Notes: generated by a model from the sequence alone, not told the origin. Numbered from the stretch's first letter, positions 32,616 to 40,672 are shown. The stretch: 64,000 nucleotides of DNA from Oscillibacter sp. (GCA_022795445.1 JAAWGR010000007.1:1-64000); one strand, 5' to 3'. A program made the numbers and translations.

Positions 32616-32625
32616 CTCATGTGAG
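32616..32625. repeat. CTCATGTGAG, imperfect palindrome, prophage copy 2
   Basis: Fourth member of the CTCACGTGAG family, one base changed, in context TTGGACGAGC...TTTCCGGCTGGGC. This parallels the 22724 copy, TTGGACAAGT...TTTTTGGGCTGGAC. Confidence 0.5.
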
Positions 32626-32804
32626 TTTCCGGCTGGGCCAGAGACGGAAACTCAGCAACAAAATCTTCGGGAGAATCCCCGGGGAGCCTACAAGATGTAG
32701 CGGATAAGCCCGAAAATGGAAAAGTATTTCATATCATGAGAACGCCGGAAAAGGGCGGCAATGAGGATATGGGATATGAAACAGAGCCGGAACCACGGCA
32801 GATT

Positions 32805-33230
32805 CTGCACGAAACGGAGTCGGGATTTCCGGATAGGGACTGCCGGAGCTGCACGAAGGCAAGTCGGAACCGCCGGAGGTGCTGCACGAAACGGAGTCGG
32901 AATTTCCGGATAGGGCGCTGCCGGAGACGCACGAAAGCAAGTCGGAACCGCTGGAGGCGCTGCACGAAACGGAGTCGGAATTTCCGGATAGGGCGCCGCT
33001 GGAAACGCACGAAAGCAAGTCGGAACCGCCGGAGGTGCTGCACGAAATAGAGTCGGGATTTCCGGATAGGGACTGCCGGAGCTGCACGAAGGCAAGTCGG
33101 AACCGCCGGAAGCGCTGCACGAAAGGAAGTCGGAAGTATCGGAGGGCCTGCACGAAATCGAGTCGGACTTCCCGGAAACGGCGCTGCCGGAGATACACGA
33201 AACGGAGTCGGATTATGTCGAACTGCCGCG
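32805..33230 (+). repeat. Tandem 78-bp repeat coding HETxSE/HESxSE units
   Basis: About five imperfect copies of a 78-bp unit built from two related halves (CTGCACGAAACGGAGTCGGA and ACGCACGAAAGCAAGTCGGA). Neighbouring copies differ by few bases. A single inverted half-unit lies at about 32445-32475. Confidence 0.8.
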
Positions 33231-33315
33231 GCCGGAGGCGGACGCCGAATTCCTGGTGCGCTGTTTGCTGGAAGGGCTGCGCCGGGCCGCCGGAGCGAGA
33301 TAGGAGGATGCGCCC

Positions 33316-33927
33316 GTGAATACCCGTACCGTTGTCCTTTGGCACAACAATGGAGAGGAACGTATCTATTTTACCGTAAATTCCGCCGAAATAAACGTCT
33401 CCCGCTCAAATCAGAACTGGGTTCTTTCCCTGGCTATGGAAAGAACGGTCAATGTCTGGGGAGGAAGGGGACTCCGGGCGGTAACGCTTGAAACGTTTCT
33501 GCCCAGCGAGAACTCACCCTTTTATGCCGGACAGCCCCCGGAGGCGGTACTTGCCATGTTGAAGCGCTGGCAGGACTCCGGCGATCCGGTGCGCCTGATC
33601 CTTTCGGAAAGCGATATCAACGACGCCTTCCTGCTGGAGGACGTTTCCGAAATCTTACGGGAGGGGGACCGGGACGTGGGAGTTTCCATTACACTGAGAG
33701 AGTATAAATTCAAATCTGCCCTCGCGGCCCTGGCCGGCGGGGACGCCCCTCCCGCCCGGACAGACGAGCGCACGCCGCAAAAGAGCTATACCGTCAAAAA
33801 GGGGGTTACCCTTTGGGAGATGGCCTGCCGCTTTTACGGCGACGGGGCCCGCTGGGGAGAACTGGCTTCCCGCAACGGAGTCTCGGACCCGCGGAAGCTG
33901 CCGGTTGGAAAGGTGCTGGAGCTGTGA
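33316..33927 (+). CDS. Phage tail protein with C-terminal LysM domain (XkdP-like)
   Basis: An intact 203-residue protein. The first 150 residues (RTVVLWHNNGEERIYFTVNS, NDAFLLEDVSEILREGDRDV) are of XkdP type, and the last 50 form a LysM module (KSYTVKKGVTLWEMACRFYG, NGVSDPRKLPVGKVLEL). In PBSX-like elements this joins tube or hub to baseplate; LysM may contact peptidoglycan. GTG start at 33316 with AGGAGGATGCGCCC. The stop overlaps the XkdQ-like GTG (GTGA). It is one of few undamaged tail genes here. Confidence 0.8.
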   Translation: MNTRTVVLWHNNGEERIYFTVNSAEINVSRSNQNWVLSLAMERTVNVWGGRGLRAVTLETFLPSENSPFYAGQPPEAVLAMLKRWQDSGDPVRLILSESDINDAFLLEDVSEILREGDRDVGVSITLREYKFKSALAALAGGDAPPARTDERTPQKSYTVKKGVTLWEMACRFYGDGARWGELASRNGVSDPRKLPVGKVLEL

Positions 33928-34800
33928 AGCTGTATGTAAGAGACCAGATGGTTTTGCCTGTCTTGGAAAGCGCGGTCCTGGGGAAAAACCGGAACGACGC
34001 CGCTTCCGTTCTCACGGCCTCGATTCTGCTGGCCCCGGCCGACACTTGTTTTCAAAAGCTGTCCCTGGCTGTTGGCGATCCGGTGCGGTTGACGGACGGT
34101 TCCGGCGGCGAAGTTTTCTTGGGTTCCATCCATCAGATTGACCGCACGGAGGATGCCGCCCGCATCACCGCTTATGACCGCAGGGCATATCTCGCCCGCA
34201 ATGAGCTGTACGGGCTGTTTCTCGGCTCCAGGGCGGAGATTGCCGCCCAGGTGGCGGCGAAACTGGGGATTCCATTGGGAAAGGTGGAGGCGGATGGGCA
34301 GTATAAAACCATCGTTTCCCGGGCAGAGCACTTTTTCCATCCTGCGCCGGGCCGTGGGGGCGGGAGATTTCCATTTGGAACGGCGTGCTTACGGTGACCG
34401 CTCAGGGCGGCCCGGCGGTGCGGCTGGCCCCGGAACGGGTGTTGTCCGTCTCCAGCCGGGCGGGGATCGGGGAGATGGTGAACCGCTGCGTCACCCTGCG
34501 CTGGAATGGCGGGATTGCCGCCCAGACGCAAAATCGCGAGGACATTGCCGCTTACGGGCAGTTCCAGCGAGTGCGGATCCTGTCCGGGGAAGCGCCAGCG
34601 GAGCTGCTCCGCGGCAAGACCATGAGCGTCCGCGTTGCCATGCTGGGCGACCTTGCTCTTCGCTGCGGCGGGACGGTGCAGGCGGACCGACCCCAGTGGG
34701 GCTGGAAGGAATTTATGCCGTCACGGCTATGGAACACCGGTGGGAAAAGGGGCTGTTTACCACGGCGGTGAACCTGGAACAAGAAAACCAGCCCGCCTGA
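33924..34800 (+). pseudogene. XkdQ-like baseplate hub protein, frameshifted
   Basis: Reads KLYVRDQMVLPVLESAVLGK, GSIHQIDRTEDAARITAYDR and YLARNELYGLFLGSRAEIAA to about 34340. It then changes frame for LTVTAQGGPAVRLAPERVLS, GIGEMVNRCVTLRWNGGIAA and LLRGKTMSVRVAMLGDLALR, and changes again near 34700 for GLEGIYAVTAMEHRWEKGLF. The reconstructed protein of about 290 residues matches the XkdQ hub family (gp27-like). Three shifts are needed, two of them next to short G or C runs. The gene overlaps the LysM gene stop. Confidence 0.7.
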
Positions 34801-34831
34801 ATGGGGGCGGGCTGCAGAAAGAGGGATGTAT

Positions 34832-35113
34832 ATGAATGTCTATTCGGAATTGCTGGATCTGTTGGTCCGGGAGCCGGAGAGCGGCCCGGCGGGTTTGTTC
34901 GGAACCCTGATCTCCGTTTCGCCCCTTACGGTGACGATTCGGGGGACGGCCGTTTCCAAAGGGCTTTTTTACCCGGCGGAGACAGTGTACCATTGGGAGG
35001 ATATCGGCAGGGAGCATAAAGCCCTCCCCTGTGAAGAGGGCTTTATGCTCCTCTTTTTCGTGGAAGGAGGGGAGTCGCATGGAGGTCCGGTTCACCGCCC
35101 GCACGGTTTATGA
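34832..35113 (+). CDS. DUF2577/XkdR-like phage protein
   Basis: A 93-residue protein, NVYSELLDLLVREPESGPAG, ISVSPLTVTIRGTAVSKGLF, YPAETVYHWEDIG. These match the small baseplate-associated XkdR/DUF2577 proteins in size, position and beta-rich OB-like pattern. ATG at 34832 has AGAGGGATGTAT. A strong 16-bp hairpin followed by T-rich DNA lies inside the frame (35011-35051), so the 3' third may be replaced or truncated sequence. The last residues GESHGGPVHRPHGL overlap another small frame and look non-native. Confidence 0.6.
   Translation: MNVYSELLDLLVREPESGPAGLFGTLISVSPLTVTIRGTAVSKGLFYPAETVYHWEDIGREHKALPCEEGFMLLFFVEGGESHGGPVHRPHGL
35011..35060 (+). terminator. Strong terminator-like hairpin inside the XkdR-like gene
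   Basis: 16-bp perfect stem GGAGCATAAAGCCCTC / GAGGGCTTTATGCTCC with a 9-base loop, followed by TCTTTTTCG. Confidence 0.75.
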
Positions 35114-35150
35114 GGATTTCGACTATCAGACGGGGGTGAGGATCGGATGA
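35079..35150 (+). CDS. 23-residue open frame, possible leader or gene remnant
   Basis: ATG at 35079 with GGAAGGAGGGGAGTCGC; codes EVRFTARTVYEDFDYQTGV and ends in a TGA that overlaps the ATG of the next frame. The signals are good, but the product is too short to recognise. It may be the surviving start of an XkdS-like gene or simply a coupled leader. Confidence 0.35.
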   Translation: MEVRFTARTVYEDFDYQTGVRIG

Positions 35151-35493
35151 TCCGGGATGATTTTAACCGCCTGCTGCTGGCGGCCTACCAGGGCCCGGGC
35201 GGGACAGAGGAGGGGACCTTTGCTGGGGATGTGCTCCGGGCCTGCGCCGACGGCCTGGAGCGCCGTGCCTTTGTGGCCACGGCGGTGGACGAGTGCCTGA
35301 CGATGGTCTGCGCCGACCGGGGGAGGACGACGATGCGCTGCGGCAAAGAGCTTTGGAACGTCTGGCGCGGCTTCCGGCCTCCGGCAATGAAGACGATTAC
35401 CGGGAGTGGTGCGGCCGGGAGGAGAGTTTGACCCTGCTGGAGCGTATGGTTCCGGTGTGCGGTGCGCTGGATTTGAAGGAGGGAAAACCATGA
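35147..35493 (+). pseudogene. Baseplate J-like remnant, shortened and frameshifted
   Basis: N-terminal RDDFNRLLLAAYQGPGGTEE joins within 50 residues to VDECLTMVCADRG and, after a frameshift near 35325, to DALRQRALERLARLPASGNE and DYREWCGREESLTLLERMVP. The RQRAL...LPASGNEDDYREW part is characteristic of the central baseplate J (gp47-like) domain. The 115 reconstructed residues are a third of normal length, so an internal deletion is likely. The stop overlaps the following ATG. Confidence 0.55.
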
Positions 35494-35802
35494 GGCTGCC
35501 GAAATTTGTGACGGAGATTTCCCCAGACCAGGAGACGCTGGAGGCTGCTGCCCAGGGAGAAGAAGCCCTGAAGGCGGACGTAGAGGCGGCGGCGCGGCAG
35601 TTCTATGTACCCACCGCCACCCGGGGCCTGGCCCTGTGGGAAGCGGATTATTCCCTGAAGAATCAAGGGACGGACGAGGCCCGGCGGGCCGCCGTCCGAA
35701 CGGCGCTGGCGGGGAAGACCTGCGCCCCATGGCGCGGTGCTAACCGACTGCGCGGCGGTCGAGCTGCGGGGGAACGGGTTCCCCTGGGAACAAGGCGTTT
35801 AG
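35490..35802 (+). pseudogene. YmfQ/DUF2313-like tail protein remnant
   Basis: RLPKFVTEISPDQETLEAAA, VEAAARQFYVPTATRGLALW, EADYSLKNQGTDEARRAAV fit the YmfQ-like baseplate family. A shift near 35735 leads to AVLTDCAAVELRGNGFPW and a stop at 35802. No tail fibre or lysis gene follows, so the tail locus ends here. 35803-35958 holds nothing I recognise. Confidence 0.5.
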
Positions 35803-35958
35803 CCGCCTGGTTTCCAATTCCCGGAGGGAATTTCCTGGATTATCCAGCGGTTGGCGCAGATGGCGGCGAGATAGATGGTGGAACGCTTCCGCCAATCAAC
35901 GGCGTCCTGGCAGCATTGCAGAGCGGTAAACATGGAGTCGTTCCGCCCTTCGGATGCG

Positions 35959-36345
35959 TTATAGATTGCAGCATTCCGCGGCAGCGGCTTCGGCCTTATC
36001 CGCAGCAGGGCCCGGCTCCAATGCAGAGGACAGGATTGCCAGAAGCTGCGCCGGACGGGGTTTTTCCAGGAGGGGCCGGCGGGCAAGGTTCTTCAATAGG
36101 GGGCGGTTGCTGTTCCAGATGATGCCGCCCGCCGTCCGGAGGTTCCGCTCCACCGCCCTCCAGTTTGTATGGTATCTTTTTGCAATTTTCGGGTATAAGT
36201 TTTTGGTGACCAGCAGCAGTTTTTCCGGCGTCTGCATACAGAGCAGGACCGCGTAGGAGATATGGAAGAACCCGATGTAGTTGGCGGTCAGGCCCAGGCG
36301 GTACAGCAAATCATAAATCTCCGGAAGCATCGATTCCATGCTCAT
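35959..36345 (-). CDS. Spo0A C-terminal-domain-only protein
   Basis: 128 residues. EIYDLLYRLGLTANYIGFFH, LLLVTKNLYPKIAKRYHTNW and RAVERNLRTAGGIIWNSN closely follow the Spo0A effector domain (helix-turn-helix that binds 0A boxes), but there is no receiver domain. It would be a DNA-binding protein independent of phosphorylation. The last 40 residues (RRPLLEKPRPAQLLAILSSA) are extra. ATG at 36345 lies 1 bp after the stop of the tandem-HTH gene, so both are one transcript. Possible roles are regulation of the integrated element or interference with sporulation genes; neither is shown. Confidence 0.75.
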   Translation of the reverse strand: MSMESMLPEIYDLLYRLGLTANYIGFFHISYAVLLCMQTPEKLLLVTKNLYPKIAKRYHTNWRAVERNLRTAGGIIWNSNRPLLKNLARRPLLEKPRPAQLLAILSSALEPGPAADKAEAAAAECCNL

Positions 36346-36346
36346 G

Positions 36347-36886
36347 TTATACAACCATCCTCTCTGCAACGGCCTTCGCTTCATGGACCATGCGCAGTAT
36401 TTCCTTGTTCGGCAGGGTAAGCGCGGCAAGTCCGAGCAGAGATAGGCCGGGTGCATCCGCGATGCGGTCCAGGACCTCGACGGTGACGTTTGCACAGCCG
36501 TGTTCAATATCCCGCAAGCGGGCAGTGCTCACATTGGCTGCCTGCGCCAAGCGGTGCTGGGAGAGTCCCATCCTTTTCCGCAAAAGAACGATGTGGAACC
36601 CAATATGATCCGTTCCCGGCAGACGCTTCAAAGGCAAAGGGAACGGGCAGGTCATGGATAAAATTTCATCGTCCGGATATTGCAGCACGCCGAGAGCCAG
36701 CGGAGCGACGCCCAAGGTTTCCGCAATTCTCCGCAGCGTTTCAACCGCTGTGTTTTTTCATCCATATTCGATATCCTGCCAGCGGGAAACGCTCATATTG
36801 GCTTCCAGCGCCGCCCGTTCCCGGGAGAGCCCCCGCGCTTTGCGCAGCAATGCAATATTTCTTCCCACTTCGGCCAAATCTGTCAT
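36347..36886 (-). pseudogene. Tandem XRE-family HTH regulator with an internal TGA
   Basis: From ATG 36886 (behind GGTGGAGGGATTTT) the frame reads EVGRNIALLRKARGLSRERA, EANMSVSRWQDIEYG, TGA (36760-36758), then KNTAVETLRRIAETLGVAPL. A second domain follows: HIVLLRKRMGLSQHRLAQAA, STARLRDIEHGCANVTVEVL. The two domains are paralogous, and the residue matching the TGA is cysteine (HGCANVT). A TGC/TGT-to-TGA change is therefore the simplest explanation. If translation re-initiates, only the second HTH is made. The gene is coupled to the Spo0A-C gene and probably controlled the element's expression. Confidence 0.7.
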
Positions 36887-37043
36887 AAAATCCCTCCACC
36901 GCATTAGCGTAGGAAGGATTTTCCAATTAGACCAGACGATAGATTAGCGCATTGGGTTTTGATGGAAAAAAGTGCTCCGTCAGGGCGAAACGCTTTCTGA
37001 AAAGGGTATAAATGCCGCGGAGCGTTTTTGGATAAAGTGAGAA

Positions 37044-37071
37044 TTGAATATTTGAAGGCCTGCGGTATAAT
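37044..37071 (+). promoter_or_regulatory. Predicted promoter for the sigma-factor gene
   Basis: TTGAAT, 16 bp, TATAAT. The 200-bp leader to the GTG at 37274 holds no convincing gene. Confidence 0.55.
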
Positions 37072-37273
37072 AGGGGATAAAATCGCTTGAAAACCGCGCC
37101 TGTTGTGGTTTTGGAAAAGAAAAACCGTACATATGCATACCCGGCGTGCGGGAAAAATATCCCTAATTTATATGTTTGCTGGAGCGGGCGAAATATTACA
37201 TGGTTTGCAGAGGCTTATTTTTATTTCTCAAATGATAGGTACGTCCCTGTATTACGGAAAGGAGGAAAAACAG

Positions 37274-37756
37274 GTGGCGGAGACAAAAACGGAGTGGTTC
37301 GATCAACTTTATGAGGAGCATATGCCGCATATGAGGAATGTGGCGAGGAGATCTCTTGACAGCATGGAATCGGCCGAAGATATCGTGCAGGATGTTTTCG
37401 TTCTGCTGCTTGGAAGGGAGGGCGAGATTCGGGCCTATGAACGGTCTCAGGGTTGGCTTTATACGGCGCTCTACAAGTAGATCGGGAGTTACCTGCAAAG
37501 AGCGAAATATCGGAAAACGGTGCCGGTGGATTCTCGAAAGGACCTTTTTACGGAAGACGCCTATTCCGTTCCATTATCAGAATGTCTGCCAGCAGGGCTT
37601 ACCGCGAAAGAGCGGGAAATCCTGTTGCTTTTCTATGAGCAGGGTCTTTCTTATGAGGAGATTGCCCAGCGCCTCCGCTGTACGGTTCTGATGTGCCGCA
37701 CCCGGATGTGCAGGGCTAAGGCACGCTGCAAAAAACTGTTGGAAGAAGAAACTTAA
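37274..37756 (+). pseudogene. ECF-type sigma factor with an internal amber codon
   Basis: 160 codons in one frame: TEWFDQLYEEHMPHMRNVAR, SAEDIVQDVFVLLLG (region 2), YERSQGWLYTALYK, TAG at 37478, IGSYLQRAKYRK, and region 4 LTAKEREILLLFYEQGLSYE, AQRLRCTVLMCRTRM. The promoter-binding domains sigma2 and sigma4 are both present, separated by the stop. GTG at 37274 has GGAAAGGAGGAAAAACA. The neighbouring anti-sigma-like gene also has one in-frame stop. The TAG can come from CAG, AAG or GAG. Confidence 0.75.
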
Positions 37757-37823
37757 AATTTTTTCCCGAAGCGTGTAATGTTTTGGCGGCCCCATCAAAC
37801 ATTAAAGATAGGAGGTGTTGGAA

Positions 37824-38744
37824 ATGTCTGCGTTCTATGACCCTTTGGGGACAGGCGGACCGATGGAACCAATCCATAGGCATTTGGAAGAGGACCCCAG
37901 CACAGTGGCGGGCGAGCTTGCAGATGAAATCCTGGACTGGCTTACGGTGGTGAACCCGACGGATTTTTCCCAGGAGAGCCAGGACCATTTGAATCGGATG
38001 CTTGCCAGGCTGGAAGCCGTGGCCCCGGCCGAGGAGGCGGATACTCGGGACGCTTTGGAAGCGTTTCATCTGCGGTATGCGCCTTTGTTTGCGGAAATGT
38101 CCGCTGAAAGACCCGCGGAGAAATCCCCGGAGTTTGACGTTCCAAGACGGTCCCGTTTTTGCTTGCGAAAGAGATTTGCCGTTCTTACCGCCGCCTGAAC
38201 TGTGACCCTGGCCTGCATGGTCACAGTTCAGGCGTTCGGCGTGGATGTATTTGGTGTAATTGCCCGGTGGACGGAGGAGGTTTTCCAGCCGCAAAGGGAC
38301 GATGTTTCTTATGCGGCGGTTCAGAAAAACCCGCTGGAGGACGGCGAAAGCGCCCCTTACGATTCCTTGCAGGAGGCCGTTGACGCATTTGGCATTACGG
38401 CTCCCATCGTTCCGCAGTGGATTCCGGAGCGGTTTGTGTTGAGCAGCGTTGAGGCAACCAGTAAGATGAGAAGAAATGTAATTGCGGCAAATTATAAGAG
38501 CGAGGACGGAGGTCTGCAAATACATTTTAAGGAAACGGATGTTATTGATTTAAGCGAATTTGAAAAGGACAACATAATAATTGAATTGCATAGTGTAGAA
38601 GGAATTGACCATTATTTCATTTATGATTCAGACTATCAGAAAGTTTTTTGGCAAAATGGGGAATTGGAATGTCAGATATCGGGGGATGTTGCAAAAGAGG
38701 AAATGGATAAAATAGTCCAATCAATTTATAAGGAGAGCGAGTAA
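37824..38744 (+). pseudogene. Membrane-anchored anti-sigma-like protein (DUF4367-type) with an internal TGA
   Basis: One frame of 306 codons. The cytosolic part has ILDWLTVVNPTDFSQESQDH and RDALEAFHLRYAPLFAEMSA. A transmembrane helix FAVLTAA-TGA-TVTLACMVTVQAFGV is interrupted at 38199, where TGG (Trp) is likely. The outer part has VPQWIPERFVLSSVEATSKM, DHYFIYDSDYQKVFWQNGEL and ISGDVAKEEMDKIVQSIYKE, as in DUF4367 domains. ATG at 37824 follows AGGAGGTGTTGGAA. It lies directly after the sigma gene and would sequester that sigma factor; this pairing is inference from order. Confidence 0.65.
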
Positions 38745-38746
38745 AT

Positions 38747-39182
38747 ATGAAGGATTTTGTAAAACGCTTGTTGCGTAGAACATTTGTTTTGGTTTTTGCT
38801 GTCCAGCTTTGCGTTTGCTTCCGCCTCTGAATACTCCAGCCTGTACCTGGATTCGTACAGCGCGGCAGTTACTCCCGTGAGCGGGGGGAAGATGGTTGTG
38901 AGTGTGGATGTCATGGGCAGAGGAGAGCAGGAAATGTTAGGGGCTACCCGGATTATTATTTATGAGTCTACAGATAATAAGGTTTTTAAGCGTGTTGTAA
39001 GTTACAGCTATGAAGATTATCCGGCTATGATGGGTTCCGGCGCATTTTACTATGATGATCCGGTTACATACTACGGGACGCCCGGCTACTACTATAAGGC
39101 TTCCGTGTACGTCTATGCGGGAGACGGGGTCAACGGAACCGAACGGAACTACACGACTTCTTCCAAGCGTGCGATTTCCTGA
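38747..39182 (+). pseudogene. Small secreted protein, frameshifted in the signal peptide
   Basis: Starts MKDFVKRLLRRTFVLVF with ATG 38747 right after the preceding stop. One missing base near 38795 shifts to FLLSSFAFASASEYSSLYLD. The mature part (GGKMVVSVDVMGRGEQEMLG, TPGYYYKASVYVYAGDGVNG) resembles the small beta-rich secreted DUF6147-type proteins of Clostridia. About 145 residues when corrected. It is the third gene of the sigma/anti-sigma run and may be that system's target. A strong terminator follows at 39299. Confidence 0.55.
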
Positions 39183-39298
39183 CCGGTTTGCGTGATTCCG
39201 GAAGCGCCGGGGACGGATTTTCTGAAAAGCCGCGATGTCCGCCAAGGCTCTGCTGTCAAGAAAACAAGGATGCAGCCATAGCGCCCGATATGAATAAA

Positions 39299-39344
39299 AC
39301 CGCCAGTGCCGCAGAAATTGAAATGCGGCATTGGCGGTTTTTTA
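39299..39344 (+). terminator. Terminator of the sigma operon
   Basis: 15-bp stem (ACCGCCAGTGCCGCA / TGCGGCATTGGCGGT, one G-U) followed by TTTTTT; an A-run upstream makes it possibly bidirectional. Confidence 0.85.
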
Positions 39345-39393
39345 TAATCGAAGGCTCCAGCCGGAAACACCGGCGGGCGGCGTTCGGGAATCG

Positions 39394-39422
39394 TTGACTT
39401 TCCAAATCTTTCGTAGTATAAT
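39394..39422 (+). promoter_or_regulatory. Promoter of the toxin-antitoxin pair
   Basis: TTGACT, 17 bp, TATAAT. Confidence 0.75.
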
Positions 39423-39443
39423 TGTAATGCAAAGCAATACAAA
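39423..39443. promoter_or_regulatory. Operator-like inverted repeat at the toxin-antitoxin start
   Basis: TTGTAATGC AAA GCAATACAA, one mismatch between arms, immediately after the -10. This is the usual place for RelB/DinJ-type autoregulation. Confidence 0.5.
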
Positions 39444-39466
39444 ATAGGACGAAGTAGGCGTAAAAT

Positions 39467-39776
39467 ATGGCGACATCTGTGGTGCAAGTTCGGGTAGATG
39501 ATGAATTGAAAACCCAGGCCACTGCTTTGTTCGAGGAGCATGGCCTGGATCTCTCCACAGCAATCCGAATGTTTATGAAGCGTTCCGTGCTCCAGAAGGG
39601 GATTCCGTTCAGCATGACGCTCCCAAATAAGCCCTATGACGGCTATCAGGGTATTCTGGCAATGCGGCAGCTGAGTGAGGAGACGAAACGGAACAGCTTC
39701 TGTGACGTTGGAAGAAATCAACGAGGAAATTGCGGAAGCCAGAAGGGAGCGAGTGGAAAGGGATACGAAAGGATGA
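39467..39776 (+). pseudogene. RelB/DinJ-type antitoxin, frameshifted
   Basis: ATSVVQVRVDDELKTQATAL, EEHGLDLSTAIRMFMKRSVL, QKGIPFSMTLPNKPYD are a typical ribbon-helix-helix DNA-binding N-terminus of RelB/DinJ. One extra base near 39701 shifts the C-terminal toxin-binding tail, whose proper frame reads VTLEEINEEIAEARRERVER and stops in a TGA overlapping the PIN gene ATG. The N-terminal DNA-binding domain could still be made. It was presumably cotranscribed with the PIN gene as a two-gene module. Confidence 0.75.
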
Positions 39777-40197
39777 CCTATTATGCTGTGATCGATACGA
39801 ACGTTTTGGTATCGGCCATGCTTTCGGCGGAGTCAGTTCCTGGCGCAGTTGCTGCGGAAGCGATGGCTGGACGCATCATTCCCTTGATCAGCGATGACAT
39901 CCTTGCGGAGTATGAGGCGGTTCTAAACCGCCGGAAGTTCCGGTTTGACCGAGGTGCTGTAAAGGACATGATTGACACGATCGTCCGGCGTGGCATACCG
40001 GTGGATGCCGGCCCGTCTGTGAATGGCTGCCGGACCCAAAGAACGTTATTTTTTACGAGGTTGTGATGGAAGTCAGAAGTCGTGCGGAGATGGGCGGCTC
40101 CCTTCTCGTAACCGGGAATATCAAGCACTTTCCGTTAAAACGCTATGTCGTGACGCCGCGGCAGATGCTGGACATCCATCAAAGCACGGATGTTTAA
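39773..40197 (+). pseudogene. PIN-domain toxin, frameshifted
   Basis: TYYAVIDTNVLVSAMLSAES carries the first acidic residue of the PIN ribonuclease site, and ISDDILAEYEAVLNRRKFRF the second. A shift near 40025 separates the C-terminal part EWLPDPKNVIFYEVVMEVRS and GSLLVTGNIKHFPLKRYVV, which has the conserved aspartate/asparagine region. Intact members cleave RNA and are neutralised by the upstream antitoxin. As written, the toxin is truncated and probably inactive. Confidence 0.75.
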
Positions 40198-40200
40198 TGG

Positions 40201-40236
40201 GAGAGCCCCGGAAAGACAAATTTTTCCGGGGCTCTC
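40201..40236. terminator. Hairpin after the PIN gene
   Basis: 14-bp perfect stem GAGAGCCCCGGAAA / TTTCCGGGGCTCTC, loop of 8. The loop-side T-run is inside the stem and no T-run follows on either strand. Confidence 0.5.
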
Positions 40237-40370
40237 ACCTATGAAAACACAAGCAACTCCTGTATCTTTATTATAACATGGGAAGACAGCATATGCAAGA
40301 AAAAGTGAAATAATTTTCCTTGCTTGAGCGGATATCGAATCGGTATCTGCGCCGGGGAAAAGGGATTGGT

Positions 40371-40652
40371 ATGAATGAACAGGATTTGAAAAATTGTCTG
40401 ATGAAATGTGAAATCCAGTACAGAGCCGACCATACAGAAGGGTGTTCCTGTTTGGATTGGCTGGCTCCGTATTGCGGGAGCGTGAAGGAAATACAACGAT
40501 TCTTACGTGGGATTGGATTCCGCATAAAAGAAGTCATGGATGAGGAACCCTGGCCGGAAGAGGTTCACCAATGGGTCATAACGACCTCTGGCGTTATCGT
40601 TTACGTCAACACAGATTCATCAGAGGGATTATTTGCCAAAGCAGCAAAATAA
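40371..40652 (+). CDS. Hypothetical protein, 93 residues
   Basis: ATG at 40371 with AAAAGGGATTGGT. Sequence NEQDLKNCLMKCEIQYRADH, CSCLDWLAPYCGSVKEIQRF, EEVHQWVITTSGVIVYVNTD. There are five cysteines in the first half, no signal peptide and no membrane segment. I do not recognise the family. It stands alone, with a terminator 20 bp after the stop, and has lower GC than its neighbours. Confidence 0.6.
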   Translation: MNEQDLKNCLMKCEIQYRADHTEGCSCLDWLAPYCGSVKEIQRFLRGIGFRIKEVMDEEPWPEEVHQWVITTSGVIVYVNTDSSEGLFAKAAK

Positions 40653-40672
40653 AAAACATACAACGGAAAAGA

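Larger units (their letters stand above)
32112..33303 (+). pseudogene. Tail-assembly-chaperone-position gene with expanded repeat tract, broken
   Basis: Starts MSAVTDALRERLSRRGCTAR (ATG overlapping the tube stop) and continues TVEALSPKD, TGA at 32226, AALLKKDSRAHLYAACRELQQ. Frame changes near 32330 and 32400 lead to a charged, low-complexity part and then 78-bp repeats coding LHETESEFPDRALPETHESK-type units. It ends VELPRPEADAEFLVRCLLEG before TAG at 33301. Position after the tube gene and the C-terminal EFLVRCLLEGLRRAAGAR fit an XkdN-like chaperone. Two identical one-base shortfalls (in GATAGGGACTG at about 32837 and 33067) shift the frame inside the repeats. A tape-measure gene, normally next, is missing. 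Confidence 0.5.

Noticed and set aside
28611-38744. Alternative genetic code (TAG or TAA read as Gln)
   Set aside because: Intact neighbours use TAA, TAG and TGA as normal stops, several interruptions are TGA at Trp or Cys positions, and frameshifts are mixed in. Decay or sequencing error is simpler.
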